Shown one piece after another: positions 17,322 to 25,035 of a stretch of DNA of 64,000 bases. The stretch covers positions 1,240,001 through 1,304,000 of the forward strand of contig NZ_CP098518.1 of the NCBI RefSeq assembly GCF_023703795.1, written 5' to 3'. Both the position numbers and the translations under genes were made by a program. How positions within the stretch are numbered: the first letter of the stretch is position 1; the number at the start of each line of letters is the position of its first letter. The notes below the pieces were generated by a model. It ran no database searches and was not told the DNA's origin. It saw only the letters and a program-made list of their open reading frames with translations. This DNA comes from Haloplanus sp. HW8-1. Lineage in GTDB: Archaea > Halobacteriota > Halobacteria > Halobacteriales > Haloferacaceae.

Positions 17322-18823
17322 TCCCCATTCAGACACAACTGCCGACGTGGACGGCCGTCGCGCCGACGCTACTGCTCGGCCTGACGTCGCTCGTCCTGTT
17401 GTTCATCGACAGTATCGACCCCGACTCGACGCGGCCGGCGGTCCTCGCGGGCACCGCTGTCGGTGGCTCGGTCCTGACGCTCGCCGTCGCCGGGTGGTTC
17501 CTGCTCGCGGGGACCGGCCAGGAGGGCGGCGCCATCGAACTCTACGGTGGCTCCATCGTCGTCGACGGTCTGAGCCTCTTTTTCACCGTCATCTTCGCGA
17601 GCGTCGCCGCCATGGTGTCGCTCGCGAGTTACGACTACCTGCAGGATCGAACCTACCAGGCGGAGTTCTACGCGCTGGTGATGCTCGCGGCGACGGGGAT
17701 GAGCCTCATGGCGTCCTCGGGGTCGCTGGCGACGGTCTTCGTCAGCCTCGAACTCGCCTCGCTCCCCTCGTACGCCCTCGTCGCCTTCCTCAAGAAGAAC
17801 CGCGGGAGCGTCGAGGCGGGCCTGAAATACTTCCTCGTCGGCGCGGTCTCCTCGGCGGTGTTCGCGTTCGGCATCTCGCTCGTCTACGCCGTCACGGGAT
17901 CGCTCCTACTCTCGGAGGTGGCGTCGGCCGTCGGCTCGGCCGGTGACCTCGTCGGGGTCGCGGGCGTGGGTATCGTGATGATCGCGGGCGGGTTCGCGTT
18001 CAAGACCGCCTCGGTGCCCTTCCACTTCTGGGCGCCGGAGGCGTACGAGGGCGCTCCGGCCCCCATCAGTGCCTTCCTATCCTCGGCGTCGAAAGCGGCC
18101 GGCTTCGCCGTCGCCTTCCGCGTGTTCGCCGTCGCCTTCCCCATCGACGCCGTCGTCCCGATGGGCATCGACTGGCCGCTCCTGTTCGCGGTACTGGCCG
18201 TCGTCACGATGACGCTCGGCAACTTCGCGGCGGCGACCCAAGAGAACGTCAAGCGGATGCTCGCGTACTCCTCGATCGGACACGCCGGCTACGCGCTGAT
18301 CGGCCTCGCCGCCCTCTCGGGCGGCGGTCCCAACGGCAACGTGATGGGTGCGAGCATGGCCCACCTGCTCGTCTACGGCTTCATGAACACCGGCGCCTTC
18401 CTGTTCATCGCCATGGTCGAACACTGGGAGATCGGTCGGACCTTCGAGGATTACAACGGCCTCGCGACGCGGGCACCGGTCGCCTGCCTGGCGATGACGG
18501 TGTTCATGTTCTCGCTCGCTGGCCTGCCGCCCTTCGGCGGCTTCCTCTCGAAGTACGCTCTCTTCTACGGGGCGATCCAGGGCGGCTTCTGGTGGCTCGC
18601 GGCCGTGGGCGCGATCAACAGCGCGCTGTCGCTGTTCTACTACTCCCGCGTGGTGAAAGCCATGTGGATCGAGGATCCCACCGGATCCTTCGACCTCGGT
18701 GCGACGCCGCTCGGCCTCTACGTCGCGGTGATGGTCGCGGCGGTCGGCACGCTGCTGCTCCTGCCGGCGTTTGGACCCGTCGTCGAGACGGCACAGAGCG
18801 CCGCCACGGCACTGTTCGCGTAG
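17318..18823 (+). CDS. nuoN: NADH dehydrogenase-like complex subunit N
   Basis: Third antiporter-like subunit, 501 residues, about 14 helices. Motifs include VSLELASLPSYALVAFLKK, KTASVPFHFWAPEAYEGAP, ENVKRMLAYSSIGHAGYAL and LAGLPPFGGFLSKYALF. It starts with GTG at 17318, whose last two bases begin the nuoM stop (GTGA overlap), so it depends on translation of nuoM. It is the last operon gene; the convergent gene on the other strand ends 2 bp after its stop. Confidence 0.95.
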   Translation: MIPIQTQLPTWTAVAPTLLLGLTSLVLLFIDSIDPDSTRPAVLAGTAVGGSVLTLAVAGWFLLAGTGQEGGAIELYGGSIVVDGLSLFFTVIFASVAAMVSLASYDYLQDRTYQAEFYALVMLAATGMSLMASSGSLATVFVSLELASLPSYALVAFLKKNRGSVEAGLKYFLVGAVSSAVFAFGISLVYAVTGSLLLSEVASAVGSAGDLVGVAGVGIVMIAGGFAFKTASVPFHFWAPEAYEGAPAPISAFLSSASKAAGFAVAFRVFAVAFPIDAVVPMGIDWPLLFAVLAVVTMTLGNFAAATQENVKRMLAYSSIGHAGYALIGLAALSGGGPNGNVMGASMAHLLVYGFMNTGAFLFIAMVEHWEIGRTFEDYNGLATRAPVACLAMTVFMFSLAGLPPFGGFLSKYALFYGAIQGGFWWLAAVGAINSALSLFYYSRVVKAMWIEDPTGSFDLGATPLGLYVAVMVAAVGTLLLLPAFGPVVETAQSAATALFA

Positions 18824-18824
18824 G

Positions 18825-19199
18825 TTAGAGCACCGATCCGATCGCCCGCGTTACTTCCTTCGAGCGCATCACGGTGATGCCGTCGGTGGTGATGAACACG
18901 CCATGATCCCCCTCGACGACACGCGTCACGAACCCGTTGTCGAAGACGCGGAGCGTATACTGGTACTCCCCGAGTTCGCTTCCCTCGTAGGCCATCTGTG
19001 CGCGAAATCCTGCCGCCTCGTGTTCGACCCAGCCTGAGAGGTCCGCGTCGGCCTCCAGATCCGCCCGGAGGTACACCTGCTCGTACTCGTCGGGAGTAAA
19101 GTAGACGACGCTTCGCAGACTGTCGCCGATGGCGGTTCGACAGGCGCTCACCAGTTGCTCTTCGAGCGCCGGATCGACGAGGTCACGGTGCTCGCTCAT
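18825..19199 (-). CDS. Conserved haloarchaeal protein (DUF7522-like)
   Basis: Soluble protein of 124 residues with the conserved core TAIGDSLRSVVYFTPDEYEQVYLR followed by a strand-rich half (YQYTLRVFDNGFVTRV). I recall this as a haloarchaea-specific family (probably DUF7522) often annotated as hypothetical; its alternating strands resemble a small sensor or regulator fold, but that is inference. I start at the ATG at 19199, since the longer start only adds five residues. It converges with nuoN, with stop codons almost touching. Confidence 0.72.
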   Translation of the reverse strand: MSEHRDLVDPALEEQLVSACRTAIGDSLRSVVYFTPDEYEQVYLRADLEADADLSGWVEHEAAGFRAQMAYEGSELGEYQYTLRVFDNGFVTRVVEGDHGVFITTDGITVMRSKEVTRAIGSVL

Positions 19200-19286
19200 G
19201 ATGTGTGGTACCACGTCACAGAGCGGGTTAACTCCATCGGCGACGCGTGACGGTAGGATTTTGGGGACCCAGCGTCACCCACCGCC

Positions 19287-20744
19287 ATGGTTAGGCGGCT
19301 GGTGCTAGGGTGTGGCCGCGACGGGGGACGGGTCGTCGGCGTCGTCTCGACGTGGGGAGGCGAACTCAGGATCGTCACACCGGAGGGACCCCAAACCGAC
19401 GGCCTCGACTCGACCACGGAGGTGGTCCACGGCGACCCGGCCGATCCGGAGACCTATCCCGAGACGGCCGACGTGGTGCTCGTTCTCGGCGACGCCGACC
19501 GCGGCGTCGCTGCCGCCGAGCAGGCCCGAACGGCGTTCCCCGACGCCCTGCTCGTGGCGGTCACGGACGGCGACGGCCCCGCGGACGCGCTGGCCTCGGT
19601 CGCGGACCGGGTGGTCGACGCCCGCGCGATCGTGACGGAGCACCTCCTCGATGCGGTGACCGGCGACGGGGCCGAGCGGGTGTGGCGACTGCTGAACGTC
19701 CTCCGGGGGATCGACGGGCGACTGGCGATCGTGATGCACAACAACCCGGATCCCGACGCGATCGCCTCGGCGCTCGCGTTGGCCGACATCGCCCAGTCGG
19801 TCGGTGTCGAAGCCGACGCCTGCTACTACGGCGACATCTCCCATCAGGAGAACCGCGCGCTGGTGAATCTGCTCGAACTCGACCTCTGTAACCTCAGCCC
19901 GGACGAGGGGATCGAGGAGTATGCGGGCGTGGCACTGGTCGATCACTCTCGCCCAGGCGTGAACGACGGGCTCGATCCCGACACCGCCGTGGACGTGGTC
20001 GTAGACCACCACCCCCCACGGGCGCCAGTCGAGGCGCGCTACGTCGACCTGCGGAGCGATGTGGGGGCAACGAGCACGCTCCTCGCGGAGTACCTGAACC
20101 GACTCGGCATCGATCCGGGTCGCGAGGTGGCAACCGCGCTCCTGTACGGCATCCGAATCGACACTCGGGAGTTCACCCGCGAGGCCGTCGAGGCGGATTT
20201 CGAGGCCGCCGCGTTCCTCCAGTCCTACGTCGACGAGTCGGTGCTCGAACGGGTCGAATCCCCGAACGTGACTCCCGAAGTTCTGTCGACGCTGGCCGCG
20301 GCGATTCGGAACCGAGACGTCCGGAGAAACGTTCTCACAACGGGCGTCGGCCGCATCCACGACCGCGACGCCCTCGCACAGGCCGCCGACAAACTGCTCG
20401 ATATGGACGGAATCCGTATCGTCGTCGTCTACGGCTTCATGGACGAGACGGTGTTCGTCTCCGGTCGCGCCCGAGCGACGGACGTCGACCTCGGCGAAGT
20501 CCTGCGTGCCGCCCTCGGAGCCATCGGGAGTGCGGGGGGCCACGCCGATATGGCCGGTGCACAGATCCCGCTCGGCATTCTGGGTTCCGTCGAGGAGGAG
20601 TCGACCGACTCGCTGACACAGGTCGTCGACGAGGTGATCGCCGAGCGCATCTTCGAAGTGCTCGAGAGCCCCCCGAGCGCCCCGTCCCGCGATCCCGACG
20701 ACGACGACATCGTCTTTCAGTTCCCGCTCGCCGACGACGGGTGA
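19287..20744 (+). CDS. RCK-like/DHH-DHHA1 phosphoesterase
   Basis: Protein of 485 residues with an N-terminal Rossmann-like RCK/TrkA-N segment (MVRRLVLGCGRDG, residues 1-115) and a DHH phosphoesterase core: HNNPDPDAIASA (motif I), VALVDHSRPG (II), VDVVVDHHPP (DHH, III), then a DHHA1 domain ending GSAGGHADMAGAQIP. DHH-DHHA1 proteins hydrolyse nanoRNAs, pAp or cyclic dinucleotide products with Mn2+. The RCK-like part suggests binding of a nucleotide such as NAD or a cyclic dinucleotide. The first glycine motif is GCGRDG. The exact substrate cannot be read from sequence. Confidence 0.85.
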   Translation: MVRRLVLGCGRDGGRVVGVVSTWGGELRIVTPEGPQTDGLDSTTEVVHGDPADPETYPETADVVLVLGDADRGVAAAEQARTAFPDALLVAVTDGDGPADALASVADRVVDARAIVTEHLLDAVTGDGAERVWRLLNVLRGIDGRLAIVMHNNPDPDAIASALALADIAQSVGVEADACYYGDISHQENRALVNLLELDLCNLSPDEGIEEYAGVALVDHSRPGVNDGLDPDTAVDVVVDHHPPRAPVEARYVDLRSDVGATSTLLAEYLNRLGIDPGREVATALLYGIRIDTREFTREAVEADFEAAAFLQSYVDESVLERVESPNVTPEVLSTLAAAIRNRDVRRNVLTTGVGRIHDRDALAQAADKLLDMDGIRIVVVYGFMDETVFVSGRARATDVDLGEVLRAALGAIGSAGGHADMAGAQIPLGILGSVEEESTDSLTQVVDEVIAERIFEVLESPPSAPSRDPDDDDIVFQFPLADDG

Positions 20745-20818
20745 GGGGTCGACCCCCGCGCCGACGTCTCGCACCGCGACGACCACCCTTTTGAGAGTCG
20801 GCTACGTATCACGCGCCG

Positions 20819-21619
20819 ATGGCCGACAACGCGACCGTCGAGGAGTACATGACCCGTGAGGTGGCGACCGTCTCGCCCGACGACTCCGTCGCCGAAGTGT
20901 CGCGGCGCATCGTCGAGAGCGAGAGCCACACCGGCTTCCCGGTGACCGATGGCCGCCGAGTGGAGGGGTTCATCAGCGCACGTGATCTACTGTTGTCCGA
21001 CGACGAGGCCCTCGTGTTCACCGTGATGTCCGACGACCTCGTGGTCGCACACCCGGAGATGAAAGTCGACGACGCCGCGCGGGTGATCCTCCGGTCGGGC
21101 ATCCAGAAGCTCCCGGTCGTCGACGACGCCGACAACCTCGTCGGGATCATCTCCAACACCGATGTGATCCGGAGTCAGATCGAGCGGGCGACGCCCAAGA
21201 AAGTCGACAAACTCCTCCACACCTTAGAGGAGATCCACGACATCGACGCCGTTGAGGAACGCCGTCGGATCCGGCTCTCCGATCTCACCCCGACGCAGGC
21301 GCGGGTGTACGCCGACGAGTTGCAGGGCCGGAGTTACGAACTCGAACACGGGCTGGCGGAACCGCTGGTCGTCATCGACAACGAGGGTACGCTCCTCCTC
21401 GCGGACGGCCACCACCGGGTCATGGCCGCCAACCGCCTCGACATCGAGGAGATGGACGCCTACGTCATCGTCATCGACGAGGGGGCCGACCTCGAACTCG
21501 GGATGGAACGCACCGCAAAAAAGGAGGGTCTCGCCTCCATCGACGACATCTCGGTCGTCGACTACGCGCGTCACCCGCTGATCGAGACGACCGAGCGGCT
21601 TCAGGAAGAGGACGGATAG
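20819..21619 (+). CDS. CBS-pair protein with C-terminal ParB/Srx-like domain
   Basis: Protein of 266 residues. Two CBS domains occupy about 1-125 (MTREVATVSPDDSVAEV and MSDDLVVAHPEMKVDDAA, with IQKLPVVDDADNLVGIIS), a module that usually senses adenine nucleotides. The second half (about 145-266) has a ParB/sulfiredoxin-fold signature, LLLADGHHRVMAAN. The DGHHR motif also occurs in archaeal ADP-dependent free serine kinase (SerK), a member of this superfamily, so an enzymatic rather than DNA-binding role is plausible. No helix-turn-helix of plasmid ParB is seen. There is a 74-bp gap from the preceding gene. Confidence 0.8.
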   Translation: MADNATVEEYMTREVATVSPDDSVAEVSRRIVESESHTGFPVTDGRRVEGFISARDLLLSDDEALVFTVMSDDLVVAHPEMKVDDAARVILRSGIQKLPVVDDADNLVGIISNTDVIRSQIERATPKKVDKLLHTLEEIHDIDAVEERRRIRLSDLTPTQARVYADELQGRSYELEHGLAEPLVVIDNEGTLLLADGHHRVMAANRLDIEEMDAYVIVIDEGADLELGMERTAKKEGLASIDDISVVDYARHPLIETTERLQEEDG

Positions 21620-22755
21620 GCGGCCGGGACGCCGGTCCCGCGAACCGCCGTCGTCGGGCCACTGCCGTCAGTCCCGTCGCCGTCTTCGGGTCCGTCGTCA
21701 CCGTCAGTCCCGTCGCCGTCTTCGGGTCCGTCGTCACCGTCAGTCCCGTCGCCGTCTTCGGGTCCGTCGTCACCGTCCGGCCGTTCGACGCCGACCAAAT
21801 CGAGTTCGGGGACCAACATGCCGAGGACGGACAGCGAGTAGTAGCGAACGAACGTGAGTGCGGGCACCTGCACGAGCAGTCCGAGCACGATCATCGCGAG
21901 GACGAACAGCGCCGCCAGCGGCACGAGCACGAACCAGGCGGCGTGGCCCGCCCCCGCCGCGTTCAGACCCAGGAACAGCAGTCCGCCGACGACCGCGAAC
22001 GGGATCGCGACGGCGACGGCCACGAGGAGGACGACGATGCTCACGGCGAGACTCACAACGATCCCGAGGACGAACTTCGCGACCACGTAGAGGGCGACCT
22101 GCTTCCATTTCGTCCGCAGCGTCGGCCAGAGCCGCCGCCACGCGTCGAGAACACCCCGGTCTTCGGTCAGCATCGTCGGCACCACGAAGTCGGTCGTCAG
22201 ACCGAGGACGACGCTCGTGGCGATCCCGACGGCGACGAAGAGCACGAGCAACGGCACCAGCAACACCAGCAGGATCGGTGAGAGACCGACCCCGCCAACG
22301 ATCACGAGGAGGACGGGCAGGGCGATGGTCAGGAGCGTGAGGACGGAGACGACGATCCGGAACCCGAACAGCCGTAGGCCGGGCCGGAACTCCTCGCGGA
22401 AGGGCTCCCGGATCGACACCTCGCGGTCGCGCAGTCCCCGCACGAGGACGAACTCCATCACGGCGCCGACGAGACCCCACAGGAGCGCGATCGCGACGAT
22501 CACGGCGAGGATGGCGACGACGACGGCCACAACCGATCCCACGTCCGGGGGCTGGAACGAGGGCGTCTCGGAGGGCATTCCGTTCCCGGAGGGGAGGCTG
22601 GCGTTCCCGCCGCCGGACGGGAGGCCGCCGCCGACGCCGACGAAAAGGGCGATCAGCGCGAGGCGCAGCCAGCGGCCACGATCCACGGGACGGAGGAGGG
22701 ATTCGGTCGCGTCACGGGCGTCCGACAGGGCGGCGATGGCGTACCAGGAGGGCAT
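21601..22755 (-). CDS. Haloarchaeal polytopic membrane protein (DUF7544-like)
   Basis: Membrane protein of 384 residues. The start SWYAIAALSDARDATESLLRP and RWLRLALIALFVGVGG match a haloarchaeal family I recall as DUF7544. About six hydrophobic segments follow, with a cytosolic amphipathic region (VRGLRDREVSIREPFREEF) after the second. The C-terminal tail is a low-complexity acidic stretch with three exact copies of a 12-residue repeat (DGDDGPEDGDGT-like). The ATG at 22755 fits homology; the frame extends further upstream without support. It overlaps the CBS-ParB gene tail by 19 bp, convergently. Function unknown; possibly a glycerophosphoryl-diester-type or transport-related membrane protein. 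Confidence 0.8.
   Translation of the reverse strand: MPSWYAIAALSDARDATESLLRPVDRGRWLRLALIALFVGVGGGLPSGGGNASLPSGNGMPSETPSFQPPDVGSVVAVVVAILAVIVAIALLWGLVGAVMEFVLVRGLRDREVSIREPFREEFRPGLRLFGFRIVVSVLTLLTIALPVLLVIVGGVGLSPILLVLLVPLLVLFVAVGIATSVVLGLTTDFVVPTMLTEDRGVLDAWRRLWPTLRTKWKQVALYVVAKFVLGIVVSLAVSIVVLLVAVAVAIPFAVVGGLLFLGLNAAGAGHAAWFVLVPLAALFVLAMIVLGLLVQVPALTFVRYYSLSVLGMLVPELDLVGVERPDGDDGPEDGDGTDGDDGPEDGDGTDGDDGPEDGDGTDGSGPTTAVRGTGVPAAYPSSS
21665..21772. repeat. 36-bp tandem repeat, three exact copies, inside the coding region
   Basis: Three identical 36-bp units at 21665-21700, 21701-21736 and 21737-21772, followed by a short partial copy (CCGTC). They encode three copies of a 12-residue Asp/Gly-rich unit at the C-terminus of the membrane protein on the minus strand. 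Exact identity at DNA level means recent expansion by slippage or unequal exchange; the length in frame preserves the protein. Confidence 0.95.
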
Positions 22756-22859
22756 ACCTACAACCCCGCAGTCTGATGACAAAAATACAGGGGGTCGGCT
22801 TCCCGTTAGGAGACGACCGCGGCGACGCGACTTTATTCGCGCGGCGGGAACGGGCGGCC

Positions 22860-23966
22860 ATGACGCCGTTCGAACGCCGGACTCGGCGGGTCCAGTCGCG
22901 ACTGGCCGCTCCCGGTACCGACGCCGACACACTCGCCCTCTCCCCCGGGCAGGACCTCTACTACCTGAGTGGGGTCGACCGCGACCCCAGCGACCGCCTT
23001 CTCCTCTTCGTGGTGCCCGAACGGGGCGATCCGACGTTCGTGGTGCCGGCCCTCGAGGCCCCGTCGGTCCGCGAGGCCACGTGGATCGACGACGTGCGCA
23101 CGTGGGCCGACGAGACGGGTCCCGATCCGGTCCTCGATCCGGTCCTCGACGACCTGTCGCCGTCTCGCGTCCTCCTCGCGGACCGGATGTGGGCCGCCGT
23201 CTCGCTCGACCTCAGGGAGCGCCTCCCGGCGGCGTCGTTCGGCCTCGCGAGCGAGGTACTCGGCCCGCTCCGGCGACGGAAGGACGACCGGGAACTCGAC
23301 CACCTGCGTGCGGCCGCCGAGGCGGCGGACGCGGCGATGGCGGACGTCCGCGCCCTGGGCGCCGACGCCGTGGGCCGGACGGAGGCGGAACTCGCGGCGT
23401 TCGTCGAGGAGCGACTGGACGCCCACGGCGGGACGGGCGTCGCCTTCGACACCATCGTCGCCGCGGGGCCGAACGGCGCCGATCCGCACCACGCGACCGG
23501 CGACCGCGAGATCCGCCCCGGCGATCCGGTCGTTCTCGACTTCGGGACGCGGGTGGCGGGCTACCCGAGCGATCAGACCCGGACGGTCGTCTTCGCCGGC
23601 GATCCACCGCCGGCATTCGAGACCGTCCACGACGTCGTTCGAGAGGCGACGGCGGCCGGGGTTGCGGCGGTCGATCCCGGCGTCCGCACGGGAGCGGTCG
23701 ATCGTGCGGCGCGGTCGGTGATCGAGGCGGCGGGGTACGGCGATCGGTTCGTCCACCGGACGGGTCACGGCGTCGGCCTCGACGTTCACGAGGCGCCCGA
23801 CATCGTCGCCGGCGGCGAGGTGGAACTCGAACCGGGGATGGTCTTCAGCGTCGAACCCGGGATCTACCTCCCGGATCGCTTCGGCGTCCGGATCGAGGAT
23901 CTCGTGGTGGTCACCGACGACGGCGTCGACCGCCTGAATCGGACGGATCGCGGCTGGCGGTGCTGA
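22860..23966 (+). CDS. M24 family metallopeptidase (Xaa-Pro aminopeptidase-like)
   Basis: Pita-bread fold peptidase of 368 residues with an N-terminal creatinase-like domain (about 1-140) and the M24 catalytic domain. The metal ligands are all visible: aspartates in VVLDFG and SDQTRT, histidine in HRTGHGVGLDVHE, and glutamates in SVEPGIY and RIEDLV. It should release N-terminal residues next to proline or act as a dipeptidase. I start at the ATG at 22860; a longer frame start upstream overlaps the divergent neighbour's promoter. It ends 2 bp before the convergent BioD/DRTGG gene. Confidence 0.92.
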   Translation: MTPFERRTRRVQSRLAAPGTDADTLALSPGQDLYYLSGVDRDPSDRLLLFVVPERGDPTFVVPALEAPSVREATWIDDVRTWADETGPDPVLDPVLDDLSPSRVLLADRMWAAVSLDLRERLPAASFGLASEVLGPLRRRKDDRELDHLRAAAEAADAAMADVRALGADAVGRTEAELAAFVEERLDAHGGTGVAFDTIVAAGPNGADPHHATGDREIRPGDPVVLDFGTRVAGYPSDQTRTVVFAGDPPPAFETVHDVVREATAAGVAAVDPGVRTGAVDRAARSVIEAAGYGDRFVHRTGHGVGLDVHEAPDIVAGGEVELEPGMVFSVEPGIYLPDRFGVRIEDLVVVTDDGVDRLNRTDRGWRC

Positions 23967-23967
23967 C

Positions 23968-25035
23968 CTACTCCGTCGTCGATCCGAGCAGCGCGCCGAC
24001 GTCGGCGTGATCGGTCAACAGATTCCCCATCACCTCGACCGTGCGCTCGTCGCGGGTGCGGCCGCTGTGGACGACTTCCTCGGCGCGGTCGAGCGTCGTG
24101 AGGGTGTCGGTCGAGCAAAGCAGGATGGGAACGCCCTTCTCCGCGGCGGTGCCGAGGACGGTCGACGGGGGGCGTCGACCACCGGTGAGCACCAGACACT
24201 TGATGCCCGGCGCTTCGAGCGCGGCGGTGTGGATGTCGGTACGGTCGCCGCCCGTGACGACCGCGGCGTCTTTCGTCCGGCGGAAGAAGCGAAGCGCCTC
24301 CTCGCCGCTCATCGCCCCGACGAGGAACCGCTCGACGACGCCGTCGGTGGGGACGTCTGTGAGCACCTCGGCGCCGAGTTCGTCCGCCAGGTCGCCGACG
24401 CTCACCCCCGCGAGTTCCGCTTCGCGGGGCAGCACCCCCAGGACGGGGATACCCTTCTCCTCCAGAAACGGCGCGACGAGGTTCTCTACCTCGTCGTAGA
24501 CGGCGTCGGAGACGCGGTTGAACAGGACGCCCGCGAGCCGATCACCGAGTCGGCGGGTGGCCGCCAGCGTCTCGTCGATGTCTGGCGGCGTCGCGTAGTC
24601 GGCGACCAGCACGACCTCGGCGTCGAGCAACTCGGCCACGTCGACGTCGGTGAGGTCGACGACGCCGCCGGTGGTCAACCGACCGCCGCCCTCGACCAGC
24701 ATCAGGTCCCGCCCCTCGGCGACTGTGTCGAACCCTTCACGGACGCGCTCGCGGAGTTCCTCGGGGCGCTCTCGCCCCTCCATCGCGCTCCGGACGAACG
24801 TCGGTGAGTAGACGATCGGTTCCATCTCGTGCATCTCGTCGTCGGTGCCGAGTAGTTCGCGCGCCAGCATCGGATCGCGGTCGAGCGTTTTGCCGACCTG
24901 GCTCTGGAGGCGCGTCCCCTTCGGTTTCATGTAACCGACGCTCAGGCCCCGATCCTGTGCGTGGCGGCCGAGCGCGATGGCGACGGCCGTCTTGCCTGTG
25001 CTCTCTCCGGTCGCGGTGACGAGTACGGTGTTCAT
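23968..25035 (-). CDS. BioD-like/DRTGG phosphotransacetylase-family protein
   Basis: Protein of 355 residues. The N-terminal half is a P-loop BioD-like domain (TATGESTGKTAVAIAL, then LMLVEGGGR), and residues about 210-320 form a DRTGG domain (AAVVTGGDRTDIHTAAL, KCLVLTGG). The same domain pair is found at the N-terminus of some phosphotransacetylases, but the Pta catalytic domain is absent. Its ATG overlaps the stop of the ADP-forming acetyl-CoA ligase gene by 4 bp. From this coupling I infer a regulatory or accessory role in acetyl-CoA/acetate metabolism; enzymatic activity is not established. Confidence 0.85.
   Translation of the reverse strand: MNTVLVTATGESTGKTAVAIALGRHAQDRGLSVGYMKPKGTRLQSQVGKTLDRDPMLARELLGTDDEMHEMEPIVYSPTFVRSAMEGRERPEELRERVREGFDTVAEGRDLMLVEGGGRLTTGGVVDLTDVDVAELLDAEVVLVADYATPPDIDETLAATRRLGDRLAGVLFNRVSDAVYDEVENLVAPFLEEKGIPVLGVLPREAELAGVSVGDLADELGAEVLTDVPTDGVVERFLVGAMSGEEALRFFRRTKDAAVVTGGDRTDIHTAALEAPGIKCLVLTGGRRPPSTVLGTAAEKGVPILLCSTDTLTTLDRAEEVVHSGRTRDERTVEVMGNLLTDHADVGALLGSTTE

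Noticed and set aside
16161-17336. 391-residue minus-strand frame opposite nuoM
   Set aside because: Composition is Asp/Glu/His/Arg-rich and lacks any motif; it mirrors nuoM codon bias.
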